NCBI GenBank assembly: GCA_018241425.1
Contig: JAFEDU010000001.1
Coordinates: 868,001-932,000, forward strand
Direction of reading: 5' to 3'
Length of the DNA: 64,000 bases
DNA from: Pseudomonadota bacterium
GTDB taxonomy: Bacteria > Pseudomonadota > Gammaproteobacteria > Steroidobacterales > Steroidobacteraceae
Under the pieces are notes generated by a model. That model saw only the letters and a list, made by a program, of their open reading frames with translations, did not search any database and had not been told where the DNA came from. The translations under genes and the position numbers were made by a program. This document shows, piece by piece, positions 43,089 through 54,298 of this stretch. Each line of letters begins with the position of its first letter. Position 1 is the first letter of the stretch.

Positions 43089-45617
43089 ATGAAGAGAATG
43101 CTCGTGAATGCAACTCAGGAAGAGGAGTTGCGCGTCGCTCTGGTTGATGGACAGAAACTTTTCGACCTGAGTATCGATTTACCTTCCCGCGAACAGAAAA
43201 AAGCTAACGTCTACAAGGCCAAGATCTCGCGCGTCGAGCCCTCGCTCGAAGCCTGCTTCGTCGACTACGGCGCCCAGCGCCACGGCTTCCTGCCGCTGAA
43301 GGAAGTCGCCAAGGAATACTTCCAGCAGCAGCCGCAGGGCGGCCGGATGAACATCCGGGAGCTCCTGAGGGAAGGCCAGGAAGTCATCGTCCAGGTCGAG
43401 AAGGAGGAGCGCGGCAACAAGGGCGCGGCGCTCACCACCTTCATCAGCCTCGCCGGCCGGTTCCTGGTCCTGATGCCGAACAACCCGCGCGCCGGGGGTG
43501 TCTCGCGCCGCATCGAGGGCGAGGACCGCGACCAGATGCGCGAGGTCATGAACCAGCTGCAGATCCCGGAAGGTATGGGCGCGATCGTGCGCACCGCCGG
43601 CGTCGGCCGCTCGGCCGAGGAACTGCAGTGGGACCTGGACAACCTCAAGACCCAGTGGGACCAGATCGACGCGGCCACCAAGGAGCGCTCGGCGCCCTTC
43701 CTGGTGTTCCGCGAGAGCGATGCGGTGACGCGCTCGATGCGCGACTACCTTTCCGACGACATCGGCGAGGTGCTGGTCGATGATCAGGGGGCCTACCAGA
43801 AGGCCCAGGAGTACATGCAGCGCTTCATGCCGGCCGATGCGCAGCGCAAGCTCAAGCTGTACACCGACGACATCCCGCTCTTCACCCGCTTCCAGATCGA
43901 GAGCCAGATCGAGTCGGCCTACGCCCACAAGGTGCAACTGCCCTCTGGCGGCAGCATCGTCATCGACTACACCGAGGCGCTGGTCTCGATCGACATCAAC
44001 TCCGCCCGCGCCACGCGCGGCTCGGACATCGAGACCACCGCCACCAACACCAACCTCGAGGCGGCCGACGAGATCGCCCGGCAGCTGCGCATCCGTGACA
44101 TCGGCGGCCTGATCGTCATCGACTTCATCGACATGGAGTCGGCCAAGAACCAGCGCGAGGTCGAGGACCGGCTGCGCGATGCCATGAAGATGGACCGCGC
44201 CCGCATCCAGATCGGGCGGCTGTCGCGCTTTGGCCTCCTGGAGATGTCGCGCCAGCGCCTGCGGCCCTCGCTCGGGGAGTCCAGCCACATCGTCTGCCCG
44301 CGCTGCGTCGGTATCGGCAGCATCCGCAGCGTCGAGTCGATGACGCTCGCGGTACTGCGCCTCATCGGCGAGGAGCTGCGCAAGGACCGCACTGCGCGGG
44401 TCATCGCCCAGGTTCCCGTGGCGGTCGCGACCTACCTCATCAACGAGAAGCGCGACTGGCTGCGCACGCTCGAGGACAAGAGCACCGCCGAGCTCATCAT
44501 CGTCCCGAACGAGAACATCCAGACCCCCGAGTACTCGATCCGCCGCGTGCGCGACGACGAGGTAGACCTGCCCGAGAACAAGCAGCTCACCTACCTCATG
44601 CCCACGGCACCGGCGGCGGTCGAGCCCGGCAGCGCGCAGGACAAGAAGCCCCAGGCCGAGCAGGCCGCGGTGGCGACGCTCCTGCCGACCACCGCTGCGC
44701 CGGCAAGCCCTCCACCGCAGATCTGGGCGCCCACGCCGGCCGCCCCGGCGGCCGCGGCCGCGGCACCCGCACCGGTACACGGCAGTGGCGGGTTCTGGTC
44801 GCGCTTCAAGAAGATGCTGGCCGGCGAGCCGCTGCCCGCCCCGGTCGCAGCCGAACCGGCGGCCGAGCCGGCGCCGGCGCGCGCCCCGCGCCGCGAGGAC
44901 GGCTCGCGCGGCGACGGACGCCGCGACCGCGGGCGCCACTCGCGCTCCTCGGAGGGCGCACGCCGCGACCGTGGCGACGGGCGCCGCGACGGGCGCGATC
45001 GCGACCGGGACCGCAATCGCGGTCGCGACCGGGATCGCGACAACCGCAGCGAGCGCGGTCGCGACGGTGGCCGCGGCGAGCGTGCCGCGGGCGGAAGCCA
45101 AGGACAGAGCCAGGCCCCGCGGGGCGAGCCGCGGGGCGAGCCACGTCACGAGGCGCGGCCGGAGCCCCGGGGTGACGAGCCGATGGCCGCCGAGGGTGCC
45201 GCAGGGACGCCGCCGGCGAGCGCAGGCCTTGCGGGCGAGGCCCGCGGCGAGCGCTCAGGTCGTGGACGCCGCGGCCGGCGCCGCGGACGTCGCGGTGGTG
45301 GTGGAGGCGGCGGTTCGGGCCGCGAGGGTGCTCCGGGGGCCGAGGGCCAGGGCGGCAGCTCCCACGAAGGCGGGCCGGCACCGTTGGCCGCTCACGAGGG
45401 GTCCGGCAACAGCGCCCCGGTGAATGCGCCGCAGGCCGAGCGCCAGGAGGCGCCGCGTGAATATCACGCCGAGCCGCGCGACTCTGGTCCTGCGCACGAG
45501 GTCGCGCATTTCGAACCGGCCCCGCGGCCGGAAGGGCCGACCGAGAACAAGCCGTACGTCGTGTGGTCCTCGGCCCCGTCGTCGGATCACGGCGCCCCGC
45601 GCGGCACCGAGGAGTAA
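43089..45617 (+). CDS. rne: Ribonuclease E
   Basis: The 842-residue product begins [20 protein letters not shown], with the S1 domain (about 35-125), 5' sensor, and DNase-I-like catalytic part with Asp in [12 protein letters not shown] (about 302) and [11 protein letters not shown] (about 345). The Zn-link is CPRC (about 404-407), as in E. coli (C404/C407). From about residue 510 the protein is disordered: Pro/Ala-rich, then a long Arg/Asp/Gly-rich RNA-binding stretch, [13 protein letters not shown], and an acidic tail ending [20 protein letters not shown]. The tail should scaffold the degradosome, but known partner motifs were not identified. Confidence 0.96.
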   Translation: MKRMLVNATQEEELRVALVDGQKLFDLSIDLPSREQKKANVYKAKISRVEPSLEACFVDYGAQRHGFLPLKEVAKEYFQQQPQGGRMNIRELLREGQEVIVQVEKEERGNKGAALTTFISLAGRFLVLMPNNPRAGGVSRRIEGEDRDQMREVMNQLQIPEGMGAIVRTAGVGRSAEELQWDLDNLKTQWDQIDAATKERSAPFLVFRESDAVTRSMRDYLSDDIGEVLVDDQGAYQKAQEYMQRFMPADAQRKLKLYTDDIPLFTRFQIESQIESAYAHKVQLPSGGSIVIDYTEALVSIDINSARATRGSDIETTATNTNLEAADEIARQLRIRDIGGLIVIDFIDMESAKNQREVEDRLRDAMKMDRARIQIGRLSRFGLLEMSRQRLRPSLGESSHIVCPRCVGIGSIRSVESMTLAVLRLIGEELRKDRTARVIAQVPVAVATYLINEKRDWLRTLEDKSTAELIIVPNENIQTPEYSIRRVRDDEVDLPENKQLTYLMPTAPAAVEPGSAQDKKPQAEQAAVATLLPTTAAPASPPPQIWAPTPAAPAAAAAAPAPVHGSGGFWSRFKKMLAGEPLPAPVAAEPAAEPAPARAPRREDGSRGDGRRDRGRHSRSSEGARRDRGDGRRDGRDRDRDRNRGRDRDRDNRSERGRDGGRGERAAGGSQGQSQAPRGEPRGEPRHEARPEPRGDEPMAAEGAAGTPPASAGLAGEARGERSGRGRRGRRRGRRGGGGGGGSGREGAPGAEGQGGSSHEGGPAPLAAHEGSGNSAPVNAPQAERQEAPREYHAEPRDSGPAHEVAHFEPAPRPEGPTENKPYVVWSSAPSSDHGAPRGTEE

Positions 45618-45628
45618 GGCCTCGCAGC

Positions 45629-46105
45629 TCAGGCGGCGCGGGACCTCTGGCGCAGGTGCCGGATGAGTCCCCGCGCCGCGTGCTCGACGAGGTCGAGCAC
45701 TTCCTCGAAGCCGTTCGGCCCGCCGTAGTAGGGGTCGGGCACCTCGCGCACCTCGAGCTCGGGGGCGAACTCCATGTACAACTGCAGGTGCGCGCGCCCT
45801 GTCGCGGGCGCGCGCCGCCTGAGCGTGCGCAGGTTGTCCTCGTCCATCGCCAGGATCAGGTCGAAACGCTGGAAGTCTTCCGGCTCGACGACGCGGGCAC
45901 GTAGCGCCGAGAGGTCATAGCCGCGGCGCGCCGCGGCGGCGCTGGTGCGCGGATCGGGCGCCGCGCCGACGTGGTACCCGGCCGTGCCGGCGGAGTCAAT
46001 TTCGAGTTCCAGATCCGCCGCCTCGCGCGCAGCGATCGACCGCAGCACGCCCTCCGCGGTCGGCGAGCGGCAGATGTTGCCGAGACAGATGAACAGGACC
46101 TTCAC
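45629..46105 (-). CDS. Low-molecular-weight protein-tyrosine phosphatase
   Basis: The 158-residue product has the P-loop FICLGNICRSP (C7, R13; CX5R) at the N-terminus and the general-acid loop VPDPYYGGPNGFEEVLDLVE. Length and motifs are those of the Wzb/Etp-like or cytosolic LMW-PTP group. No polysaccharide-export or tyrosine-kinase gene is nearby, so a housekeeping role is as likely as capsule control. It converges on rne 11 bases away. Confidence 0.92.
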   Translation of the reverse strand: MKVLFICLGNICRSPTAEGVLRSIAAREAADLELEIDSAGTAGYHVGAAPDPRTSAAAARRGYDLSALRARVVEPEDFQRFDLILAMDEDNLRTLRRRAPATGRAHLQLYMEFAPELEVREVPDPYYGGPNGFEEVLDLVEHAARGLIRHLRQRSRAA

Positions 46106-46188
46106 TTGAATCGCCCCCCGGAACCTCGCGGCGCCGCATCATCAGGATGCAGGAGATCGGCGCCCCTTGGCAACGCCGGCTCGCTTGA

Positions 46189-46482
46189 ATGCGGGCTCGG
46201 CCGCGTAACAGCCTAAGCCTTCGTCGGGGCTTTTCCGTCAAACAACATGAAGGACAGGCAGATGAGAACAATCAGGTGTCTCCTGCTCTCCACTTCGAGC
46301 CGAAGCAGATCGTCGTGGCGCAGTCGTGCGACATGGCCCTCGACGTCGGCACGTTCGAGCTGACGCTGAACGATGCGCAGGGCAAGCCCACCGTCGGCGT
46401 CCGCAGGTACCTCGTCGCCTGGGCCAAGCAGAAAAATGGGCAGTGGAAGGCCGCCGCGGACTGTTTCAACGCCGATCAATAG
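46189..46482 (+). pseudogene. Fragment of a SnoaL-like/DUF4440 protein (N-terminus missing)
   Basis: The open frame encodes 97 residues. From about residue 35 on it reads like the C-terminal half of a DUF4440/SnoaL-like domain (LHFEPKQIVVAQSCDMALDV; GTFELTLNDAQGKPTVGVRR; AWAKQKNGQWKAAADCFNAD). The first 34 residues do not resemble the family, and no signal peptide or N-terminal half is found in other frames. It is probably a decayed remnant at the edge of the accessory locus; expression as a small protein cannot be excluded. Confidence 0.5.
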
Positions 46483-46521
46483 CCGCATCGGGGTGACGCG
46501 GTCGGGCCGCGGCACGCGGCC

Positions 46522-48123
46522 TTACGCGCTGCGATGCGTCGGTGAGCCGGAGAAGGCCCTTGCGGGAGCGGCGGATGCCAAGGGCTTGCCAAAGTAGCTG
46601 TCGTGAGGCGGGGCAGCGCGTACCAGAGCGCCGGTCGCTGCAGCCAGTGACGCCAGGATCGGTCCGAGTTCCTGCGGCGAGACTGCATCGAGGAGCGGAT
46701 CGTGGCCTTCCGGGTTCATGCCCAGGCCACTGAAGATGTAGAACCAGCTGAGGTCTGAGAACAGGTCGGCGGCGCGCGTGCGGATGCGGCCCGTCCCCCG
46801 GTACAGCTCGATGCGCTCCTGCAGGCTTGCCGGCAGTGCCATGGCGCGGCAATACCGCCACAGCGGGGTGTCCTCGCGCTCCACAAGGCAGTAGTGCAGC
46901 ACGATGAAATCGCGAGCGGTCTCGAATTCCTCGATGACACGGGCGTTATACGCGGCGATGTTGGCCGGGTCGAAGTTCCGGTCCGGGAAATGCTCCAGCA
47001 GGTGATAGATGCCGCTGGCTACGAGGTGAATGCTGGTTGATTCCAGCGGCTCGAGAAAGCCGGAGGCCAGACCGAGCGCGATGCAGTTGCGGTTCCAGAA
47101 CTGCCGACGGCGGCCGGTCACGAACCGCAGCATCCGCGGCTCTGCGAGCGGCGCATTGCCGACCACCGCCTGCAGGTCCTCGAGTGCCTCCTGGTCCGTG
47201 ACGTGAGCGCTCGAATACACGTAGCCGTTGCCGTCCCGGTTCTGCAGCGGGATCCGCCACTGCCAGCCGGCCGTCCGGGCGAGGGACTGGGTGTACGGCG
47301 GCCGGGTGCTCTTGGAGGCGGCCGGGAAGGCCACCGCCCGGTCACAGGGCAGCATCGAGGTCCAGTCCAGGTAGCCGGTGTGCAGGACCTGTTCGATCAA
47401 CTGGCCGCGGAAGCCGCTGCAGTCGATGTAGAGGTCGGCGCTGAATGAGGAGCCATCGGAGAAATGCAGGTCCTCGAGCGCGCCGTCGGCGCGTCGCGTG
47501 GCGCCGGTCACGGTCCGCTCCAGGTGCTGCACACCCAAGCGCTGCGCATAGTCGTGCAGGTACCTACCGACCAGCGTCGCATCGAAATGCAGTGCATAGC
47601 GCAAGCCTGCGCCTGCGACCCCGGATTCGCGCTCCGGAAAACGGAACTTGCCGGCATCGCCCAGCGCCGCGCAGGCACTGTAGTCGTTGAATTTGAGCTT
47701 CAGGCCCGCGGCGCGCGCGCGGTGCCAGCAGTGATGGAACGGCCGCCGCTGCAGCGGCGCACCGAAGGTCCCGAAGGGATGCCAGTAGGCATGCCCCGGG
47801 GTACGCCAGTCGACGAACTTGATGCCCAGCTTGAAGGTCGCGTTCGTGTGCTGGATGAAGTCCGCTTCGTCGATGCGCAGGTAGTGCAACAGGTCGATGA
47901 TCGGGGGGATCGTGGCCTCCCCCACCCCGACGATCCCGATCGCGGGCGACTCGACCACCGTGATGATGGTACCCGTACCGCCGAGCGCCCGGGCAAGCAT
48001 GCTGGCCGCGAGCCATCCCGCCGTGCCACCGCCCACGATGGCGATGCTGCGAATGCGTGCGCCGTCGTGACCGGCGCGCGCGGGGATTCCCGGGTCAGTC
48101 GCGGACATCGGTGCATGTGTCAT
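46522..48123 (-). CDS. Tryptophan-halogenase-family flavin-dependent protein
   Basis: The 533-residue product has the FAD loop IVGGGTAGWLAASMLARAL (GGGTAGW at 31-37), GVGEATIPPIIDLL, the lysine corresponding to the halogenase catalytic Lys (TFKLGIKFVDW, K98), and the diagnostic WxWxIP (W287-Q-W-R-I-P292). By family it would use reduced flavin, oxygen and halide to form a Lys-bound haloamine. It lies directly downstream of a large TonB receptor gene, a pairing common in Xanthomonadales and Caulobacterales carbohydrate loci. Substrate and whether it halogenates at all are unknown. Confidence 0.88.
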   Translation of the reverse strand: MTHAPMSATDPGIPARAGHDGARIRSIAIVGGGTAGWLAASMLARALGGTGTIITVVESPAIGIVGVGEATIPPIIDLLHYLRIDEADFIQHTNATFKLGIKFVDWRTPGHAYWHPFGTFGAPLQRRPFHHCWHRARAAGLKLKFNDYSACAALGDAGKFRFPERESGVAGAGLRYALHFDATLVGRYLHDYAQRLGVQHLERTVTGATRRADGALEDLHFSDGSSFSADLYIDCSGFRGQLIEQVLHTGYLDWTSMLPCDRAVAFPAASKSTRPPYTQSLARTAGWQWRIPLQNRDGNGYVYSSAHVTDQEALEDLQAVVGNAPLAEPRMLRFVTGRRRQFWNRNCIALGLASGFLEPLESTSIHLVASGIYHLLEHFPDRNFDPANIAAYNARVIEEFETARDFIVLHYCLVEREDTPLWRYCRAMALPASLQERIELYRGTGRIRTRAADLFSDLSWFYIFSGLGMNPEGHDPLLDAVSPQELGPILASLAAATGALVRAAPPHDSYFGKPLASAAPARAFSGSPTHRSA

Positions 48124-48174
48124 TCGAGACCACCCAGACCCCGGCCAGCCCGCCCCGGGGTCGGCGCGTTTTGC

Positions 48175-51100
48175 CTATAGTTTGCCCTTGAACCCGAAGA
48201 AGAACCTGCGGCCGCTGTCGTCGTAGGTGAACGGCTGGTTCGACCACTGCAGGTAGGTATGCTGCTTCTCATCCGTGATGTTCACGGCCTGGAACACCAG
48301 GCCGAAGTGCGGCCCGAAGTTGTACTCGAGCTGGCCGTCCAGCTGGCCGTACTTGGCGGCATACACGGTGTAGGTTTTCTGTGCGCCGTTGATGTCCTGG
48401 AACGTGAACGATGACCCCACCAGCGATGAGTTCACCGACACGTCGCGCCAGGTGTAGGCGAGGCGTGCCCCGAATCCCCAGCGCTCGAAATAGCCGGTCA
48501 CGTTGAACGCATTCTTGGGCACGCCCGGGATGGGCAGGTTGGTGCCGAACGAGCTGTTCTGCGTGGACTCCGAGTTGGAGCGCGTGTAGTTCCCGAGCAC
48601 GCCGAAGCCGGTGTCGAAGGCGTACTGCGCGATCAGCTCGCCGCCGTAGATCTTGCCGGTGCCGCCGTTGACCAGGGTCTGTACGTTGGCGGTCGTGCCG
48701 CCGGCCGCCGTGCCGTCCGGGACCAACGTGGCGACGTTAGCGGTCGTCACGAAGTTGTCCACCGCACGGTAAAACCCGCCGACGCTCACCAGGCCGCTCC
48801 TGGCGAAGTAGTCTTCCCACGAGACGCGGAACTGGGAGGCGCGGAACGGATCCAGCTTGGCGTTGCCAGCGGTGCCGCCGGCGAACTTGAAGCACACGCC
48901 GCTGCCGCCCGGACACAGCGCCGGATCGGCCCGGGTGAAGTTGTAGGACAAGCCGCGCCCGAGGTCATTGAGGTTCTGCGGCGACACCACCCGCGCGGCG
49001 CTGAAGCGGATCTTCTGCTGGTCGGTGGCGTTCACCACGAAGTTGAAGGACGGCAGCACGTCGGTGTACGAACGGCTGGCATGGAACGGGAGGTCGTTGG
49101 AGTTCACCCCATTCCAGGAGGCCGTGCCGACATAGGTCGAGCCGTTCGGGTTGGTCTCACCGCCATCGACGCTCAGTTCGTTGCGGACGATGCGCAGACC
49201 GAAGTTCGCGTGGTAGACGCTGTCGCCGACGTCGCCCATGACGAAGGCGGATGTCGTCTTGTTGGTCACGTCGTAAGAGTTCAGGGCGTCGACGAACAGC
49301 TTCTCGGTGCCGTTGGGGATGCCGGCCTGCGTCCACACTGTGTTGAGGTAGGTTGCCGGGTTGGTCATGCCCCCGGTGTACGGGTTCTTGACCGCGATCG
49401 GACCGGAGGCGAAGTTGTTCACGGTCAGCAGGAGGTTGGGGTTGGTCTGCGGCGTCGACCACGGGATGGTCGCGTACCCCGGGTCCTGGTAGTAAAGCCA
49501 CGTGCCGCTCGCCGGCCCCACGCAGCAGTTGCCCGCCGCCGTCCCGGCGCCGACGCCACCCACCCCATAGGGGTTGATGCCGTCCTCGAGGTAGCGGCCG
49601 TGCACGTAGTCGGCCTCGCGGTGCTCGTAGCGGACCCCGGCGGTCATGTCGATGACCGAGCCCGCCTTGAAGTACAGGTTGCCCTTGATGGCCCAGTTCT
49701 TCTCGTCGATTGTGTTGGCCCACGCCCAGTTGGACTTGAACAGCGTGTAAGCGGGGTTCGAAAGCACGTTGGAGTAGCCGTAGTTCGCCGCGCCACTCGG
49801 GTAGAAGACGGTCGGCAGCCCGGAAGTTCCGCCATTGCCGTAGACGAACTGGTACCCGTGGTTCCCGTTGGTGCAACTGTTGCCGCCGTTGTTGCACCCG
49901 GGAGCCGTGGGTTGAATGGAGGCCGCGCCGTTGAAGGCGCCATAGAAGCCGTGCTCGACGTCGGCCTGGTCAGCCTGGTAGTTGCCGCTGGCCTTGGCGA
50001 AGAACACACCTGCGTCGCCGTGCAGGCCGCCGCTGCCGCCAAACCGGGTGTTGAACTGCACGTTGTGCGCGGTCGTCGTGTTCTCCTCGAACAGCGTCGC
50101 GGTCTCCGCCCCGTTTGCCATCATCGTAGCGGACTGGATGACGCCATTGGCGTCGATGGAGTACGGCTTGGTGGGGTCGATCCCCGGGAAGGACGCCGGA
50201 GCGCCCGGCTGGTTGGTCTCGCCGCTGCCGCCGGAGAACCAGGCCTTGTTCGAGTAGGTGAAGGTCGTCTCTTCTTCGCGGATGAAGAAGTAGTTGAACG
50301 TGCTGCTGATGGAATCGTTCCAGTTCCATTCCGCGCCGAGGGTCGCACCCTTGGTCTTGATCTGATCGTAGATGTCGCTGAAGTAGTCGAGCTGCGGGTC
50401 GATGTAGGTCTGGCCCCCCGGTAGCGTCGTGTTCGTGCTCGCTATAGGGCTGCCGACGTAAGAGCCGTTGGTCGCCGTGTTCGTAACCAGCCACTGGTTG
50501 CGGTTCTGGTTCTGGAATTCGTTCGTATGGGTCTTCTCGTCGTCGTACGAGAGACTCGCGGTAATCGCGAAATCAGTGCTGAATTTGAAGCCGCCCACGA
50601 CCGTGGCGACCGGCGTCGGGCCCCCGTCCTGGCCCTGCGCCTTGGTACCGCGCAGGTTAGCCGCGAGGTTAAGTCCCAGGTTCTGCGCAAGCGGCGAGCG
50701 GGTCTTGAGGTCGATGATGCCACCGAGGCCGCCTTCGCGATCCTGCGCGGATGGATTCTTGATGACGTCGATGCCACCGATCTCCTCGCTCGGTATGCCC
50801 TCCAGAGAGGAATACTGGATGTTGCCGGCGCCCCCGGAAGCCTCCCCCGAGGAATACATCTCACGGCCGGTGAGAAGCACCTCGCCGTTGAGCGTGACCA
50901 GGTTGTTGGCCAGGCCATCGATCAGGACCTGGGTGCCCTTCCCGCCCGAGCGATTGATGGTCACACCGGGAAGTCGCTCGAGGGATTCCGCGACGTTCTG
51001 ATCCGGCATCTTGCCGATGTCCTCGGCCACCACCGATTCGATGGGCCTGACCGAATCGCGCTTGGTCTCCAGTGCAGTTTGCACCGAGGCCCGGTACCCG

Positions 51101-51264
51101 GTCACGACGACCTCCTCCAGGACCGGGGGCGAAGTCGCGGAATTTGGCGCGGGTACCTGCTGGGCCACGGCCGTTGCACAGCAGAAGATGATCGGAAACG
51201 GTGCGGTCCTTGCAATCGCGGCGCGCGCGGCCCGGCGTGCACGCTTCTGAATTCGATGCGACAT
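48175..51264 (-). CDS. Large TonB-dependent receptor (Xanthomonas/Caulobacter type)
   Basis: The 1029-residue product follows a GAGGGGGG ribosome site. An Arg-rich leader and hydrophobic stretch end AVAQQ. The TonB box is LEEVVVTGYRASVQTALETK, the form seen in TonB-Xanth-Caul receptors. The plug (MPDQNVAESLERLPGVTINR, QVLIDGLANNLVTLNGEVLL) and a long barrel ending RRFFFGFKGKL follow. It probably imports an oligosaccharide, given the neighbouring glycosidases and symporter. It is the first gene of a TonB-halogenase pair. Confidence 0.93.
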   Translation of the reverse strand: MSHRIQKRARRAARAAIARTAPFPIIFCCATAVAQQVPAPNSATSPPVLEEVVVTGYRASVQTALETKRDSVRPIESVVAEDIGKMPDQNVAESLERLPGVTINRSGGKGTQVLIDGLANNLVTLNGEVLLTGREMYSSGEASGGAGNIQYSSLEGIPSEEIGGIDVIKNPSAQDREGGLGGIIDLKTRSPLAQNLGLNLAANLRGTKAQGQDGGPTPVATVVGGFKFSTDFAITASLSYDDEKTHTNEFQNQNRNQWLVTNTATNGSYVGSPIASTNTTLPGGQTYIDPQLDYFSDIYDQIKTKGATLGAEWNWNDSISSTFNYFFIREEETTFTYSNKAWFSGGSGETNQPGAPASFPGIDPTKPYSIDANGVIQSATMMANGAETATLFEENTTTAHNVQFNTRFGGSGGLHGDAGVFFAKASGNYQADQADVEHGFYGAFNGAASIQPTAPGCNNGGNSCTNGNHGYQFVYGNGGTSGLPTVFYPSGAANYGYSNVLSNPAYTLFKSNWAWANTIDEKNWAIKGNLYFKAGSVIDMTAGVRYEHREADYVHGRYLEDGINPYGVGGVGAGTAAGNCCVGPASGTWLYYQDPGYATIPWSTPQTNPNLLLTVNNFASGPIAVKNPYTGGMTNPATYLNTVWTQAGIPNGTEKLFVDALNSYDVTNKTTSAFVMGDVGDSVYHANFGLRIVRNELSVDGGETNPNGSTYVGTASWNGVNSNDLPFHASRSYTDVLPSFNFVVNATDQQKIRFSAARVVSPQNLNDLGRGLSYNFTRADPALCPGGSGVCFKFAGGTAGNAKLDPFRASQFRVSWEDYFARSGLVSVGGFYRAVDNFVTTANVATLVPDGTAAGGTTANVQTLVNGGTGKIYGGELIAQYAFDTGFGVLGNYTRSNSESTQNSSFGTNLPIPGVPKNAFNVTGYFERWGFGARLAYTWRDVSVNSSLVGSSFTFQDINGAQKTYTVYAAKYGQLDGQLEYNFGPHFGLVFQAVNITDEKQHTYLQWSNQPFTYDDSGRRFFFGFKGKL

Positions 51265-51543
51265 GGTTAGGTGCCCCCCTCAAGGCTTTCTTGAAACGCG
51301 ACGCACTCCCCGTGGACTCGCGCGGCGCAGCCGCGCGGTGCCGCGTGCCTGCGGCACGCCTGGCGCAAGTCGCGTGTAGATCCCCCTGAACATCGCCGGC
51401 AGTCAGACCCCGTGCCGATGTTCACGCTGCGCTCTGTTGTGCTCCCCCTGCCTACGACCTGAAGGTCGTTAGTTTCTTGCCCCTGCGAACGAGTGCCTTG
51501 CGGCGCCGCTCCCAGCCAAACGCTACGCCCACGTCGGCATAAA
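51265..51543 (-). promoter_or_regulatory. 280-base TonB-receptor leader with three perfect hairpins
   Basis: No gene is seen here. Reading leftward from the operator at 51544-51557 there are ACGACCT-GA-AGGTCGT (51454-51469), GTGCCGC-GTGCCT-GCGGCAC (51338-51357) and GCGCGGC-GCA-GCCGCGC (51320-51336), then the ribosome site. The adjacent GC stems have no T-run, so they may stabilise the mRNA or act in post-initiation control. Confidence 0.4.
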
Positions 51544-51554
51544 TGTCAACGCTG

Positions 51555-51557
<3 letters not shown>
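51544..51557. promoter_or_regulatory. Candidate LacI-type operator (copy 1)
   Basis: TGTCAACGCTGTCA has a central CG and near-symmetrical TGTCA/TGTCA arms typical of LacI-family sites. It overlaps the GH3 stop codon and is about 280 bases upstream of the TonB receptor start. It differs from copy 2 (54202-54215) by one base. Confidence 0.5.
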
Positions 51558-54164
<2,607 letters not shown>

Positions 54165-54201
54165 CGAGACCCCCCTCAGGTCCGTGATTAGACGGTCAAG
54201 A

Positions 54202-54215
54202 TGTCAGCGCTGTCA
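54202..54215. promoter_or_regulatory. Candidate LacI-type operator (copy 2)
   Basis: TGTCAGCGCTGTCA lies in the 134-base divergent gap between the GH3 gene and the symporter gene. The halves TGTCAGC/GCTGTCA are inverted repeats with one mismatched pair. With copy 1 it gives the consensus TGTCARCGCTGTCA. Confidence 0.55.
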
Positions 54216-54298
54216 ATTGGTGCGGTAGACCGCTGGCCTCACCGTACCGGGCTGGGGGAGAATCATCGCTGCTCGAGCCGTGGCGGGAGACGGCGTTC

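Noticed and set aside
43179..45149. Long minus-strand frame opposite rne
   Set aside because: Antisense shadow; the sense strand has unmistakable RNase E motifs.
44880..45330. Repetitive CG-rich DNA in the 3' part of rne, considered as a repeat array or CRISPR
   Set aside because: Repeats are short, irregular and in frame; they encode the Arg/Asp/Gly-rich RNA-binding tail. No regular spacers.
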